Shown here piece by piece: positions 25,586 to 34,407 of a stretch of DNA of 45,866 nucleotides (positions within the stretch are counted from its first letter, which is position 1; each line of letters starts with the position of its first letter). Source of the stretch: Micavibrio sp. UBA1672 (lineage in GTDB: Bacteria > Pseudomonadota > Alphaproteobacteria > Micavibrionales > Micavibrionaceae); assembly GCA_002320665.1 (NCBI GenBank), contig DCKO01000119.1:1-45866 (forward strand). The letters are read 5' to 3'. The translations under genes were made by a program, and so were the position numbers. The notes under the pieces were generated by a model. The model saw nothing but the letters and a program-made list of their open reading frames with translations. It searched no databases and was not told the DNA's origin.

Positions 25586-26143
25586 TTATTCCAATCTGTA
25601 CAAATTTACGTCTTGCTTGTTACCACGACCTATCCGCCCATGCTCAATATCAAAAAGTAAATAGGCAATATGGTCATAGCCCAGTGATTCAACTACTTTG
25701 TCCATGAGTTCCTTTTTATACATTGATTGTATACTTTGCGGCGTATCATCTGGTTCGATGTTAAGTTCAATTCCGTCAATTATCGTGCAGTTCGAAGTAT
25801 GAACTGTTAGTTGAAGGTTTTTCTGGTTATTAAAACACGCCATAAGCCGTACAGCTTCTTCGGAAGTGTTTTGTAAGTTAGTTGGATTTAGAATATTTTG
25901 AATATCACGCCAAGAATCTGTGCAGGGCTCATTGACTTCTGCCTTAATCGTTTTAGATTCAATATCTATGATATGTATTCCGGTGATGTCAGCCGCAGCC
26001 TCAAGAAAACTTCGTAGATTAACTTTTTGTGTTTGCTCATGTTCTTGATACTCATCGATCATCTTTCTGGCATCCTTAATGCTCTTTGCATCTTTAATTG
26101 CTTTAAAGACATCACTGATATTTTTATGTTGTATTTCAACCAT
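25586..26143 (-). CDS. hypothetical protein, 185 aa
   Basis: I do not recognise this protein. It is soluble and acidic. An N-terminal helical third is rich in Lys/Asp/Glu (FKAIKDAKSIKDARKMIDEYQEH), followed by a mixed alpha/beta middle (GIHIIDIESKTIKAEV; LQLTVHTSNCTIIDGIELNI). The C-terminal helix KKELMDKVVESLGYDHIAYLL is followed by a short FDIEHGRIGRG tail. There is no signal peptide, membrane segment or known catalytic motif. The gene is divergent from the TrmB-like regulator gene across 116 bases that contain a 7-bp inverted repeat, so it may be a regulatory target. Its 3' side has a likely terminator at 25408-25434. Confidence 0.7.
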   Translation of the reverse strand: MVEIQHKNISDVFKAIKDAKSIKDARKMIDEYQEHEQTQKVNLRSFLEAAADITGIHIIDIESKTIKAEVNEPCTDSWRDIQNILNPTNLQNTSEEAVRLMACFNNQKNLQLTVHTSNCTIIDGIELNIEPDDTPQSIQSMYKKELMDKVVESLGYDHIAYLLFDIEHGRIGRGNKQDVNLYRLE

Positions 26144-26218
26144 CTTTCTATCCTCCCAAAAGTTTTATGGTTTATGTTGTTAGGGGGATATTTACATTTT
26201 TCGAGGTATTATGGAATA

Positions 26219-26238
26219 TTGTCGTGTCAATACGACAA
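26219..26238. promoter_or_regulatory. inverted repeat in the TrmB/185-aa divergent promoter
   Basis: TTGTCGT-GTCAAT-ACGACAA has perfect 7-bp arms with a 6-bp spacer. It lies 21 bases upstream of the TrmB-like start and 75 bases upstream of the 185-aa gene. It fits an operator for the regulator itself, covering both promoters. Confidence 0.6.
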
Positions 26239-26259
26239 CATGCATGGTAATATATTGAT

Positions 26260-27081
26260 ATGATTGAAAAAGTACTGTCATCATTGGATATAGGGGATGA
26301 GGAAATCAGAGCCTATATGGCTTTGCTGGAGCATCAAAGTCCTGTAACTGTCGGTGCTCTTGCCAAGCAACTCGGCATGGCAAGGGCCTCTTTATACGGG
26401 TTTCTGGGCCGCTTGCAGGATAAGGGGCTGGTCAAGCAGACCATGAAAAGTAATGTTAAGGCCTTTTCGCCTGAGCCGCCTGAAAAAATAGATTTAATCT
26501 TTAAAAAGAAAATAGAGGAAGTCGAGGCATCGCGAAAGGATTTCAAAAATGTTTTGAAGGAAATCGAAAAAAAAGCCGCAATGTCGTCACTAACTCCACG
26601 CTTTACCATGTTCGAAGGTGTTGAGGGGGTGAAACACATCTTAAATGATATGCTGATGTACAGAAATATTGAGACATTCTCTTGGTGGCCGATCAGCGAA
26701 ATGATGGACATCCTTAATCCCGAGTTCTTCCGCTATCATAATACAAACAGGATCAGAAATAATATCTCAGTGAGGGCCTTGTGGCCTAAGGGACGCGTGG
26801 TCAATGTCTCAAAATTTCCGTTTATGGGAGAAGGGCCGGGTTTTTTACGGGAGATCCGTATCGTGCCCGAGGAAATAGACTACACAATGGGCTATTGGGC
26901 GTATAAAAACAAAATAGCTTATCTATCTTCCCGCCGAGAAAGTTTTGGCTTTATCATTGAAAGTGACGAGATGGTCCAGACCACCAAGATGCAGTTTGAT
27001 TTCTTATGGGAGCATTCCACAAAAGCAAAGGCGCGCGGCCCAGAAACAGAGGCTTCTTTGGAGGAAATAAGAAATTTTTAG
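26260..27081 (+). CDS. TrmB-family transcriptional regulator
   Basis: A 273-aa regulator. The N-terminal winged helix (residues 1-75) is typical of TrmB: LDIGDEEIRAYMALLEHQSPVTVGALAKQLGMARASLYGFLGRLQDKGLV covers it, quoted here by its landmarks EIRAYMALLE, TVGALAKQLGMARASLY and RLQDKGLV. A coiled coil (about 85-115) and an effector-type domain follow (TMFEGVEGVKHILNDML, FSWWPISEMM). TrmB proteins sense sugars or other metabolites mostly in archaea, and bacterial relatives are less studied. The start ATG 26260 has no clear Shine-Dalgarno, so a very short leader is possible. The palindrome at 26219 is the likely target. The last four bases overlap the convergent CbxX-type gene. Confidence 0.83.
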   Translation: MIEKVLSSLDIGDEEIRAYMALLEHQSPVTVGALAKQLGMARASLYGFLGRLQDKGLVKQTMKSNVKAFSPEPPEKIDLIFKKKIEEVEASRKDFKNVLKEIEKKAAMSSLTPRFTMFEGVEGVKHILNDMLMYRNIETFSWWPISEMMDILNPEFFRYHNTNRIRNNISVRALWPKGRVVNVSKFPFMGEGPGFLREIRIVPEEIDYTMGYWAYKNKIAYLSSRRESFGFIIESDEMVQTTKMQFDFLWEHSTKAKARGPETEASLEEIRNF

Positions 27082-28412
27082 ATAATACCCTTGCGCTCTT
27101 TGCCGGGGGCTAATTCTTCGAATGTTGGAATATCCATGAACATAATGGTTTTCAAGGTTTTCTTGGTGTGGCTTTTCTGTCCGGCAACTCTATATGCCAT
27201 CTTTTCAATCGTTTTCTCAAAGCAATTTCTGGCATAGCGACCATTTCCAAAATCATGATTAAGGAACTTTATTGCCTTTTTCATCAAGGCTTGAATAGCA
27301 GGCTTGGCATCTTTATGGACAATATAGTCATTATCTTTCGTAAAACTGAGATAGATATCAACCAATTCTTGCTCTGTATAATCATCAAAATAAAAATGAT
27401 GCTTAATTCTGGAATTTAAGCCCGGATTTGCACGCAGGAGCCAATCCATTTGCTTTGGGTATCCTGCCATTATAACAATAAAATTATCCTTACTATCTTC
27501 CATCGCTTTAACCAGAGTGCTTAAGCATTCATGTCCAAAATCCCGTTCCGATGAATGATTGCAAATCGCATGGGCTTCATCAATAAAGAGAACCCCCCCA
27601 TGGGCACGACTGATAACATTCAGAGTTTTAACTGCAGTTTGTCCGATATATTCCCCGACAAGGCCACTACGATCAACTTCGATAACATGCCCATGTTCCA
27701 GTATGCCGGCTTTTTGATATATGCTACCCATAATTCTGGCAATCTCGGTTTTTCCTGTGCCCGGATTGCCTGTGAACACAAGATGGTTGCTGTTATCTTG
27801 CGTTTTTAAACCAACCTTTTGGCGCGATGTATTAAATACAGCAAGGTTTTCAAGGATTTTTATTTGTTTCTTTATTTTTTCTAATCCAATAAAATCATCA
27901 ATATTTTTAGTTACAACAGGCTTTTGAGAAGGCTCTTGTGTTTGCTTATTATTAGATAGATTCTTCGTTTTCTTGAAAGCATTATTGGTGAATACAGGGG
28001 GAATTCCAATTTCGTTCAACTTGTCGAGCTTTTTTTGTGCTTTTTCTTTGGAAAGCTCGGAGGATAAGTCATTTTCTATGATAGCCTTGTAACAGTCCTT
28101 TTCACTTTTAATCTCAAAGCTTTCATCTTGAAGCTCATAACCCTTACCTATCATATAGGCAATATCCCACAGACTATCTATCACGCCGTGCCGATAAGCC
28201 TTAAGGAGCCATTTCTCTGCAAGCACTTTACTGAAAGGGATGGGGCCCGTACCATCTAGAAACATACAGCCTAAGATATACTGGCTTTCGCCATCGCCAT
28301 TTTCTGCGGCGTCCAGAAATTTTTGCAAAGGGGAGCTTTTATCTATTTGTTCCTTTTCATCTTGGTCTGAAGAGTGTTTTGAAAAAACGGGAGGAACCAA
28401 ATTTTTTGTCAT
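27078..28412 (-). CDS. CbxX/CfxQ-type AAA+ ATPase with N-terminal Sel1-like region
   Basis: A 444-aa protein. Residues 35-95 look like a pair of Sel1-type helical repeats (GDGESQYILGCMFLDGTG, AEKWLLKAYRHGV). From about 165 it is a CbxX/CfxQ AAA+ domain: FIGLEKIKKQIKILENL, Walker A GNPGTGKT (215-222), VDRSGLVGEYIGQTAVKT, Walker B LFIDEAHAI (275-283), IVIMAGYP as sensor 1, and NPGLNSRI with the finger arginine. CbxX relatives include rubisco activases and SpoVK-like motors, but no rubisco gene is present, so the client is unknown. It is convergent with the TrmB-like gene. It has its own upstream region of about 110 bases shared with the next rightward gene. Confidence 0.87.
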   Translation of the reverse strand: MTKNLVPPVFSKHSSDQDEKEQIDKSSPLQKFLDAAENGDGESQYILGCMFLDGTGPIPFSKVLAEKWLLKAYRHGVIDSLWDIAYMIGKGYELQDESFEIKSEKDCYKAIIENDLSSELSKEKAQKKLDKLNEIGIPPVFTNNAFKKTKNLSNNKQTQEPSQKPVVTKNIDDFIGLEKIKKQIKILENLAVFNTSRQKVGLKTQDNSNHLVFTGNPGTGKTEIARIMGSIYQKAGILEHGHVIEVDRSGLVGEYIGQTAVKTLNVISRAHGGVLFIDEAHAICNHSSERDFGHECLSTLVKAMEDSKDNFIVIMAGYPKQMDWLLRANPGLNSRIKHHFYFDDYTEQELVDIYLSFTKDNDYIVHKDAKPAIQALMKKAIKFLNHDFGNGRYARNCFEKTIEKMAYRVAGQKSHTKKTLKTIMFMDIPTFEELAPGKERKGII

Positions 28413-28537
28413 AAATTATATCTCCATATGCCAAAATATAGCACATAATAGCATATCTTTGAAATTTGAAGCAAATAAACTTGGGTTTAATTTGCTTTGC
28501 TCTGTGATTTTTTTGATGTGCGGTGTATGAAATTATT

Positions 28538-30772
28538 ATGAAGCACTATGTTCCGGTATTTTCTATTACTTTGTTACTAAGCGCGGCGCTGCTTTTCGTC
28601 ATACAGCCAATTTATTCCAAGATGATTTTACCATTTTTAGGCGGAAGCCCTCAGGTCTGGAATACGTCGATGTTGTTCTTCCAGCTTTGTCTGTTGTTGG
28701 GCTATGCCTATGCTCATATCTCGTCCAGATATTTGCAGGTCACGCAGCAAGCTATACTTCATATTATCTTGCTTATAATTGCAGCCTTAGTAATTCCAGC
28801 CGGCATAGGGGACGAACAAATCCCGCCGGAAAATTATAATCCTGCTTTTTGGCAATTATCTCTAATGGCGGGATCTATCGGGTTGCCGTTTTTGATTTTA
28901 TCTGCATCAGCGCCCATGCTCCAAAGGTGGTTTTCTTATACTGACCACAAGGATGCACAAAATCCATATTTTTTATATGGGGCAAGTAATCTTGGCTCTA
29001 TGAGCGGACTTTTGCTCTATCCGGTTTTGATTGAACCTGCCTTGACCTTAAATCAGCAAAATTATTACTGGTTTTTCGGGTTTGTCTTGTTAATCGGCGG
29101 GGTGGCTTTATGCTCGTTTGTTTCTAGCGGTAAGGGCTATGAGGATAGGAAAAAAATAAGTATATCAATTATAAAACCTATCCAGAGACTTAGATGGATA
29201 TATTGGGCATTCATACCCTCGGCTTTGATGCTGGTTGTCACAACCTATATCACAACCGATATTGCTTCAGTACCTTTGTTTTGGGTTGTACCGTTGGCTC
29301 TCTATCTCGGTAGCTTTATTATCGCCTTTTCCAGAAAGAGACTAATTACTTTAGAAAAAACTTCAATTTTATTCGGACTTTCAGTTCTTGCACTGGTGAT
29401 CATGGAATTATTGGCCGACTATTCTGCTTTTGCGACATATGCGGCTATTGTTTTGCATTTGGTGTCGTTCTTTTTAGCAGGGTTATTATGCCATTGCATT
29501 TTATATGCGCATAAGCCTGAAGCTGGAAACCTCACAGAGTTTTATTTCTTTATCTCTATGGGCGGGGCGATAGGCGGCTTTTTTAGTGCTATAATTGTTC
29601 CAAATCTTTTTATTCTACCTGTTGAATATGTCTTGATTATGCTTATGGCCTTACTGGTTCGTTTTCAGGGGCAGGGAGCGGAATGTCCTGACTGGAAAGA
29701 TTGCAAAGTGTTATTGTTAGATAACAAATTCCTCGTTTTTATCGTCTCTTCAGTACTTTGTTATCTTATTCTAGCTTCAAGTGTTACCACTTATGCTTTG
29801 ATCGCATTTATAGCATTTTATGGAATAGCCGTATGCCTCCTTGTTAAAAGTAGAGTTCTTTTTACAATAGCTATATTGCCTGTATTTTTCTTTCAAACCT
29901 CTCTGATACGCCATGACTCCATATACTATAACCGGAATTTTTTTGGATTCATGAATGTCACAGAAGTTAACGGTCAGCGCTACTTTGTTCATGGTAGCAC
30001 AATTCATGGTACGCAGTTAGTTGAGAAAGGGATGCAAAAAACACTGACTGCTTATTACGTTGATGGCAGTCCTGTCTCCGAAATCTTCAAAATCCTAAAC
30101 GCCTCAGGCGCAAAGAATATAGCAATATTAGGGCTGGGAATAGGAGGCTTGTCATGCTTTAGCGAAGAGGGAATGTATTTTGATTTTTTTGAAATTGACG
30201 AGAACGTCGCCGAAGTTGCACAAAATCCTGATCTTTTCACTTATCTCAGCGATTGCGCCCATAACTATAATATCATTTTAGGCGATGGCAGGCTTAAAAT
30301 TGCTGAGCAGCCGGATCAAAAATATGATGCTATATTCCTTGATGCTTTTAGCTCGGATTCTGTGCCGATCCACCTGATGACTCTAGAGGCTGCAAAAACA
30401 TACATGGATAAACTGAGTGATGATGGTGTTCTGATCTATCATATCAGCAACCGATATCTTGACCTCGAGCCAGTCCTTGCAGAATTGTCACAAGCCCTTG
30501 ATATTCCGGCGCGCACGAAATTCGGTGTACTGCGTAAAATTAAAGGCACAGATATTCTGGGTAGTGAATCCCATTATGTGGTTCTAACCAAAAGCTCTTA
30601 TTTTCTGGGTGTTTTAGATAAGGTCGGCTGGGATAATTTACGCAAACGGCAAGGGGTAAAATTATGGACAGATCAATATTCCAATATTCTAAGCGTTCTC
30701 TATCCACAAACGACAAATGCCAGACGTGCCGAGGAAACAGCGAAAATAAAGGCAGCCACAAAAAAAAATTAA
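28538..30772 (+). CDS. polytopic membrane protein with spermidine-synthase-like domain
   Basis: A 744-aa fusion. The first 470 residues hold about 12 hydrophobic segments (FSITLLLSAALLFVIQPIYS at the start), including the loop MILPFLGGSPQVWNTSMLFFQ that is conserved in MFS/spermidine-synthase fusions. Residues 500-700 are a methyltransferase-like fold: NIAILGLGIGGLSCF, DFFEIDENV, GDGRLKIAEQ, and AIFLDAFSSDSVPIHLMT. Family members are annotated as fused MFS/spermidine synthase, yet aminopropyl transfer has rarely been shown, and the key Asp/Asp-rich polyamine site is only partly kept. ATG 28538 was chosen over GTG 28523; neither has a good ribosome binding site. It stands alone upstream of the nuo operon. 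Confidence 0.85.
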   Translation: MKHYVPVFSITLLLSAALLFVIQPIYSKMILPFLGGSPQVWNTSMLFFQLCLLLGYAYAHISSRYLQVTQQAILHIILLIIAALVIPAGIGDEQIPPENYNPAFWQLSLMAGSIGLPFLILSASAPMLQRWFSYTDHKDAQNPYFLYGASNLGSMSGLLLYPVLIEPALTLNQQNYYWFFGFVLLIGGVALCSFVSSGKGYEDRKKISISIIKPIQRLRWIYWAFIPSALMLVVTTYITTDIASVPLFWVVPLALYLGSFIIAFSRKRLITLEKTSILFGLSVLALVIMELLADYSAFATYAAIVLHLVSFFLAGLLCHCILYAHKPEAGNLTEFYFFISMGGAIGGFFSAIIVPNLFILPVEYVLIMLMALLVRFQGQGAECPDWKDCKVLLLDNKFLVFIVSSVLCYLILASSVTTYALIAFIAFYGIAVCLLVKSRVLFTIAILPVFFFQTSLIRHDSIYYNRNFFGFMNVTEVNGQRYFVHGSTIHGTQLVEKGMQKTLTAYYVDGSPVSEIFKILNASGAKNIAILGLGIGGLSCFSEEGMYFDFFEIDENVAEVAQNPDLFTYLSDCAHNYNIILGDGRLKIAEQPDQKYDAIFLDAFSSDSVPIHLMTLEAAKTYMDKLSDDGVLIYHISNRYLDLEPVLAELSQALDIPARTKFGVLRKIKGTDILGSESHYVVLTKSSYFLGVLDKVGWDNLRKRQGVKLWTDQYSNILSVLYPQTTNARRAEETAKIKAATKKN

Positions 30773-30879
30773 AAGAATACAGTCACTTTTTTAGGGGTAT
30801 CCTGCTTTTCAAGGTTTTCTTCTGAGGCTATTGCTGTTAAAAAGGTCGTTGATATTACAAGGACCCAAAGAGATTTTTC

Positions 30880-31251
30880 ATGGCACCAGACAGCTTGCTT
30901 ATCGAATATTTACCTATACTCGTTTTTCTCGTGATCGCTTGCGGGATTTCTGTAGCGATGGTGCTTGGCTCGTTACTTGCCGGAAAGCGCAATCCTGATC
31001 CAGAGAAAAATGCGGCTTATGAATGTGGCTTTGATGCCTTTTCCGATGCGCGTAATAAATTCGATGTGCGTTTCTATCTGGTATGTTTGCTATTTATTAT
31101 ATTCGATCTGGAGATTGCCTTTTTATTCCCATGGGCTATAACTCTCGGAAAAATAGGTGCCTTTGGCTTTTGGTCTATGATGGTGTTTCTTGGGGTGCTG
31201 ACCGTTGGATTTATCTATGAATGGAAAAAAGGCGGCCTTGATTGGGAATGA
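30880..31251 (+). CDS. nuoA: NADH-quinone oxidoreductase subunit A
   Basis: A small membrane subunit of complex I at the junction of peripheral and membrane arms. 123 aa with three membrane helices: about 10-32, 65-85 and 92-115. The family-specific loop NPDPEKNAAYECGFDAF includes the conserved Cys47, followed by FDVRFYLVCLLFIIFDLEIAFLFPWA with the acidic residues. First gene of the nuo run. The 107-base leader contains no obvious promoter or attenuator. The next gene, an extra one of unknown function, starts four bases after its stop. Confidence 0.97.
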   Translation: MAPDSLLIEYLPILVFLVIACGISVAMVLGSLLAGKRNPDPEKNAAYECGFDAFSDARNKFDVRFYLVCLLFIIFDLEIAFLFPWAITLGKIGAFGFWSMMVFLGVLTVGFIYEWKKGGLDWE

Positions 31252-31255
31252 CTTA

Positions 31256-31579
31256 ATGAATAAATTGGAAGAAATATATAAAGAAATGCAGCATAAAAAA
31301 CTTCCCGAAACAAACGATGCCGTAACAGAAGGTTTGGAAAATTTGATCTTTGAATTATATTCCTATGATAGTGCCGTTGCTGGATGGGTAGAGGCCGCAT
31401 ATCAGTCTGAGGTAAGTGCATCTGAGTATAATTCTATACGGCAAGTAAAATTAGATATTGAAGATCTGAAAACAAAATTATTTGGTTTGGATATTGATGA
31501 AAAGGATAATCAGCTACGTGAGTATTCAGGTGAATATTTGTGTTTTTTGGATAGTGCGCTAGGGCAGGTTTTGAACTAA
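31256..31579 (+). CDS. unknown small protein inserted between nuoA and nuoB
   Basis: A 107-aa soluble, acidic, mostly helical protein with no motif I recognise (MNKLEEIYKEMQHKK, SYDSAVAGWVEAAYQSEVSA, EDLKTKLFGLDIDEKD). ATG 31256 is four bases after the nuoA stop. The stop overlaps the nuoB start by one base (TAATG), so translation is coupled on both sides, strong evidence that it is made. It is not a standard complex I subunit. An assembly or stability role is possible from position only. Confidence 0.72.
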   Translation: MNKLEEIYKEMQHKKLPETNDAVTEGLENLIFELYSYDSAVAGWVEAAYQSEVSASEYNSIRQVKLDIEDLKTKLFGLDIDEKDNQLREYSGEYLCFLDSALGQVLN

Positions 31580-32154
31580 TGGGACATGATAAACATATAA
31601 TTTCCGCGCCGGAATATGATTTAAAAACAAATAACGCTTTGCCGCCTGCCGAGCAGCAAGATGTTGTGCCTGCCGCTGTTTCAAAAACATTAAATGAAAA
31701 AGGTTTTTTGCTGACCTCCGCCGATAGCTTGTTTGATTGGGCACGAACAGGGTCGCTTTGGCCGATGACATTTGGTTTGGCATGCTGCGCGGTTGAGATG
31801 ATCCACGGCTATATGAGCCGCTATGACCTTGACCGTTTCGGCATGATCCCAAGACCTTCACCGCGCCAGTCGGATGTTATGATTGTGGCTGGCACGCTGA
31901 CCAATAAGATGGCACCGGCCCTAAGACGCGTGTATGACCAGATGCCCGAACCGCGTTGGGTGGTCTCTATGGGCTCATGTGCAAATGGCGGAGGCTATTA
32001 TCACTATTCTTATTCCGTGGTGCGCGGCTGTGACCGTATTGTGCCTGTCGATATCTATATACCGGGATGCCCACCAACCGCCGAAGCTATGGTTTATGGC
32101 TTAATGCAACTCCAGAAGAAAATCCAAAGAGAGGATACACGCATTGCCCGGTGA
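31579..32154 (+). CDS. nuoB: NADH-quinone oxidoreductase subunit B
   Basis: Carries the terminal iron-sulfur cluster N2 that reduces quinone. 191 aa with an N-terminal extension of about 45 residues before the conserved core LFDWARTGSLWPMTFGLACC. The N2 ligands are all present: tandem Cys69-Cys70, Cys134 in MGSCANGGG and Cys164 in YIPGCPPTAEA. The tail KIQREDTRIAR is basic. The start overlaps the stop of the preceding small gene, and its own last 11 bases overlap the nuoC start. Catalytic residues appear intact. Confidence 0.97.
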   Translation: MGHDKHIISAPEYDLKTNNALPPAEQQDVVPAAVSKTLNEKGFLLTSADSLFDWARTGSLWPMTFGLACCAVEMIHGYMSRYDLDRFGMIPRPSPRQSDVMIVAGTLTNKMAPALRRVYDQMPEPRWVVSMGSCANGGGYYHYSYSVVRGCDRIVPVDIYIPGCPPTAEAMVYGLMQLQKKIQREDTRIAR

Positions 32155-32866
32155 AGCTCTCGAAGATTTAGCAGAATTCATTGTCGAGAACCTGCAAGGT
32201 GTAGTTCTTGGCTCACGTTTCGAGCGTGATGAGCTTGTTGTTGATGCCAAGGCAGAGCATATCGAGAAAGTCTTGCAGTTCCTGCGCGATAATGCGGAAT
32301 GCGAGTTCAAAGTTTTGATCGATATTTGTGCCAGTGACTATCCTGATAGACCAGAACGCTTTGAGGTTGTGTATAATCTTCTTTCCTTGCGTCAGAATAA
32401 CCGTATTAGGGTAAAGATTTCAGTTGAGGAAGATCAAATTATACCAAGCGTCGTCAAACTCTTTAGCACTTCTGGCTGGTTCGAGCGCGAAGTTTGGGAT
32501 ATGTATGGTATTCCATTCGCAGATAATCCTGATCTTAGACGTATTCTGACAGATTATGGTTTCGAAGGTCATCCACAGCGTAAGGACTTCCCGCTGACAG
32601 GATATGTAGAGCTTCGCTATGATAATGAATACAAACGCGTTGCCTATGAGCCAGTGGAACTCACACAGGATTTTCGTCGTTTTGACTTCGTCAGCCCTTG
32701 GGAAGCCATAACCGATGTGCAGCTTCCTGGTGATGAAAAAGGAGCAATCCCTCCGCATGGCTGGACAGCGATGTCTGGCAGTGTCTCCGAATCTGATGTG
32801 CCACCGGATGTTGAGCCGGACAACGATAATCAAGAACCTAAAGAGGAGAGTAAAAATGCCTCTTAG
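32144..32866 (+). CDS. nuoC: NADH-quinone oxidoreductase subunit C
   Basis: A hydrophilic-arm subunit that packs beside NuoD. 240 aa, starting at TTG 32144 with GAGAGGA eight bases upstream and overlapping the end of nuoB. Family core: FKVLIDICASDYPDRPERFEV, quoted by its landmarks LIDICASDYPDRPERF, YNLLSLRQNNRIRVKI, GWFEREVWDMYGIPF and RRILTDYGFEGHPQRKDFPL. After the core comes an unusual acidic, proline-rich tail of about 30 residues (DVEPDNDNQEPKEESKNAS). NuoC and NuoD are separate here, not fused as in E. coli. The last 11 bases overlap the nuoD start. Confidence 0.96.
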   Translation: MPGEALEDLAEFIVENLQGVVLGSRFERDELVVDAKAEHIEKVLQFLRDNAECEFKVLIDICASDYPDRPERFEVVYNLLSLRQNNRIRVKISVEEDQIIPSVVKLFSTSGWFEREVWDMYGIPFADNPDLRRILTDYGFEGHPQRKDFPLTGYVELRYDNEYKRVAYEPVELTQDFRRFDFVSPWEAITDVQLPGDEKGAIPPHGWTAMSGSVSESDVPPDVEPDNDNQEPKEESKNAS

Positions 32867-34076
32867 AGAAAAAGTTGACACGCCTGATATTGCTATTCAG
32901 GAAGAAACACAGATCAAGCCCTATACTATGAATTTCGGGCCACAGCACCCTGCTGCGCATGGTGTGCTGCGTCTTGTGCTGGAAATGGAAGGTGAAATCG
33001 TAGAGCGCGCCGATCCGCATATTGGCCTACTTCACCGCGGTACAGAAAAACTGATTGAGCATAAAACTTATACGCAAGCCACACCATATTTCGATCGCCT
33101 TGATTATGTCGCACCGATGAATCAAGAGCATGCATTTGTTATGGCGACCGAGAATTTGCTTGGTATTACTGTGCCACAGCGCGCGCAATATATCCGTGTG
33201 CTATTCTGCGAGCTTGGCCGTATTTTGAACCATATTTTGAATATTACCACATTTGCATTGGATGTCGGTGCTATCACGCCAGCGCTCTGGGGCTTTGAGG
33301 AGCGTGAAAAAGGTATGGAATTCTACGAGCGTGTATGCGGTGCAAGGCTTCATGCCAATTATTTCCGTGTGGGCGGCGTGGCGCAAGACATGCCTGCTGG
33401 TCTGGCTGAAGATATGTTTGAATGGTGTGAGGAACTGCCTAAGTTTCTAAGCGATCTTGAGAGTTTGCTCACGAATAACAGAATTTTCAAACAGCGTACA
33501 GTTGATATTGGCGTTGTTACTGCTGATGAGGCACAAGATTGGGGATTCTCTGGCCCTATGCTGCGCGGTTCTGGTCTGGCTTGGGATTTGCGCAAAAGCC
33601 AGCCCTACGAAGTTTATGATAAGATGGATTTTGATATTCCAATCGGAAAGACGGGAGATTGCTATGCCCGTTATCTGGTGCGCATGGCCGAAATGTACGA
33701 ATCTATCAAGATCATGAAACAAGCGATCGAGGAAATGCCAGAAGGTTACGTGAAGGCCAATGATTATAAGGTCACACCTCCGCCACGCGCCGAGATGAAA
33801 AACTCCATGGAGGCTTTGATCCACCACTTTAAGCTATTTACTGAAGGATTCCACGTGCCGACAGGTGAAACCTATGCTGCTGTAGAAGCACCAAAGGGCG
33901 AATTCGGGGTCTATCTGGTTTCAGATGGGACAAACAAGCCGTATCGTTGCCGTATACGCGCTCCGGGCTTTGCTCATTTGCAAGCCCTTGATTTTATGAG
34001 TAAAGGTCACCAACTCGCAGATACGGTTTCAATTATTGGGTCACTCGATATTGTATTTGGAGAGATTGACCGTTAA
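32856..34076 (+). CDS. nuoD: NADH-quinone oxidoreductase subunit D
   Basis: The 49-kDa subunit, which forms the quinone-binding cavity with NuoB. 406 aa from ATG 32856, placed behind AAAGAGGAGAG and inside the end of nuoC. Conserved landmarks: NFGPQHPAAHGVLRLVLEM, HIGLLHRGTEKLIEHKTY, RLDYVAPMNQEH with the quinone-site Tyr/His, GGVAQDMPAG, GPMLRGSGLAWDLRK, and the C-terminal RIRAPGFAHLQALDFM and SLDIVFGEIDR ending. The length is typical of bacterial NuoD and no key residue appears changed. Confidence 0.97.
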   Translation: MPLREKVDTPDIAIQEETQIKPYTMNFGPQHPAAHGVLRLVLEMEGEIVERADPHIGLLHRGTEKLIEHKTYTQATPYFDRLDYVAPMNQEHAFVMATENLLGITVPQRAQYIRVLFCELGRILNHILNITTFALDVGAITPALWGFEEREKGMEFYERVCGARLHANYFRVGGVAQDMPAGLAEDMFEWCEELPKFLSDLESLLTNNRIFKQRTVDIGVVTADEAQDWGFSGPMLRGSGLAWDLRKSQPYEVYDKMDFDIPIGKTGDCYARYLVRMAEMYESIKIMKQAIEEMPEGYVKANDYKVTPPPRAEMKNSMEALIHHFKLFTEGFHVPTGETYAAVEAPKGEFGVYLVSDGTNKPYRCRIRAPGFAHLQALDFMSKGHQLADTVSIIGSLDIVFGEIDR

Positions 34077-34329
34077 GAAACTATTCTTGATACCATGTCA
34101 TTTAATTGGTTCAATCATCCTTTTGAACGGCGTATATGTTTGGGGGGATTTGTTACTAAGAGAAGGCGGTGGGCAGCCCGAAGTGTGGGTTCTAGTTAAC
34201 CTTATAATTAGGTTTATGGCTGTATTTGGCTTTATCCTTGATATTATCGCAATTATCTATTTCATTTATTTAGTTAGCTTGATTTTTGGATTTTTTTTCG
34301 GAAGCAAAGAAAATAAAGGTCAGGTTTAG
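34066..34329 (+). CDS. small two-helix membrane protein after nuoD
   Basis: About 87 aa if read from TTG 34066, overlapping the end of nuoD by 11 bases, which repeats the overlap style of this operon. Two or three hydrophobic segments are visible: LFLIPCHLIGSIILLNGVYV, LVNLIIRFMAVFGFILDIIA and IYFIYLVSLIFGFFFG. A lysine-rich end follows. No family is recognised. The start is uncertain because no ATG is available and the ribosome binding site is poor, so this is a moderate call. It is not one of the standard Nuo subunits. Confidence 0.5.
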   Translation: MTVKKLFLIPCHLIGSIILLNGVYVWGDLLLREGGGQPEVWVLVNLIIRFMAVFGFILDIIAIIYFIYLVSLIFGFFFGSKENKGQV

Positions 34330-34407
34330 CTTTTATTTCTATAGACAAACCTTGACGCAGTGCGGATCTTCTTATTAATAAGTATAGAAGATAAGGAAAT
34401 CTAACAG

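Noticed and set aside
28430..28475. ATATGC...GCATAT arms upstream of the spermidine-synthase-like gene
   Set aside because: Six-base AT-rich arms about 20 bases apart are expected by chance in this AT-rich gap.
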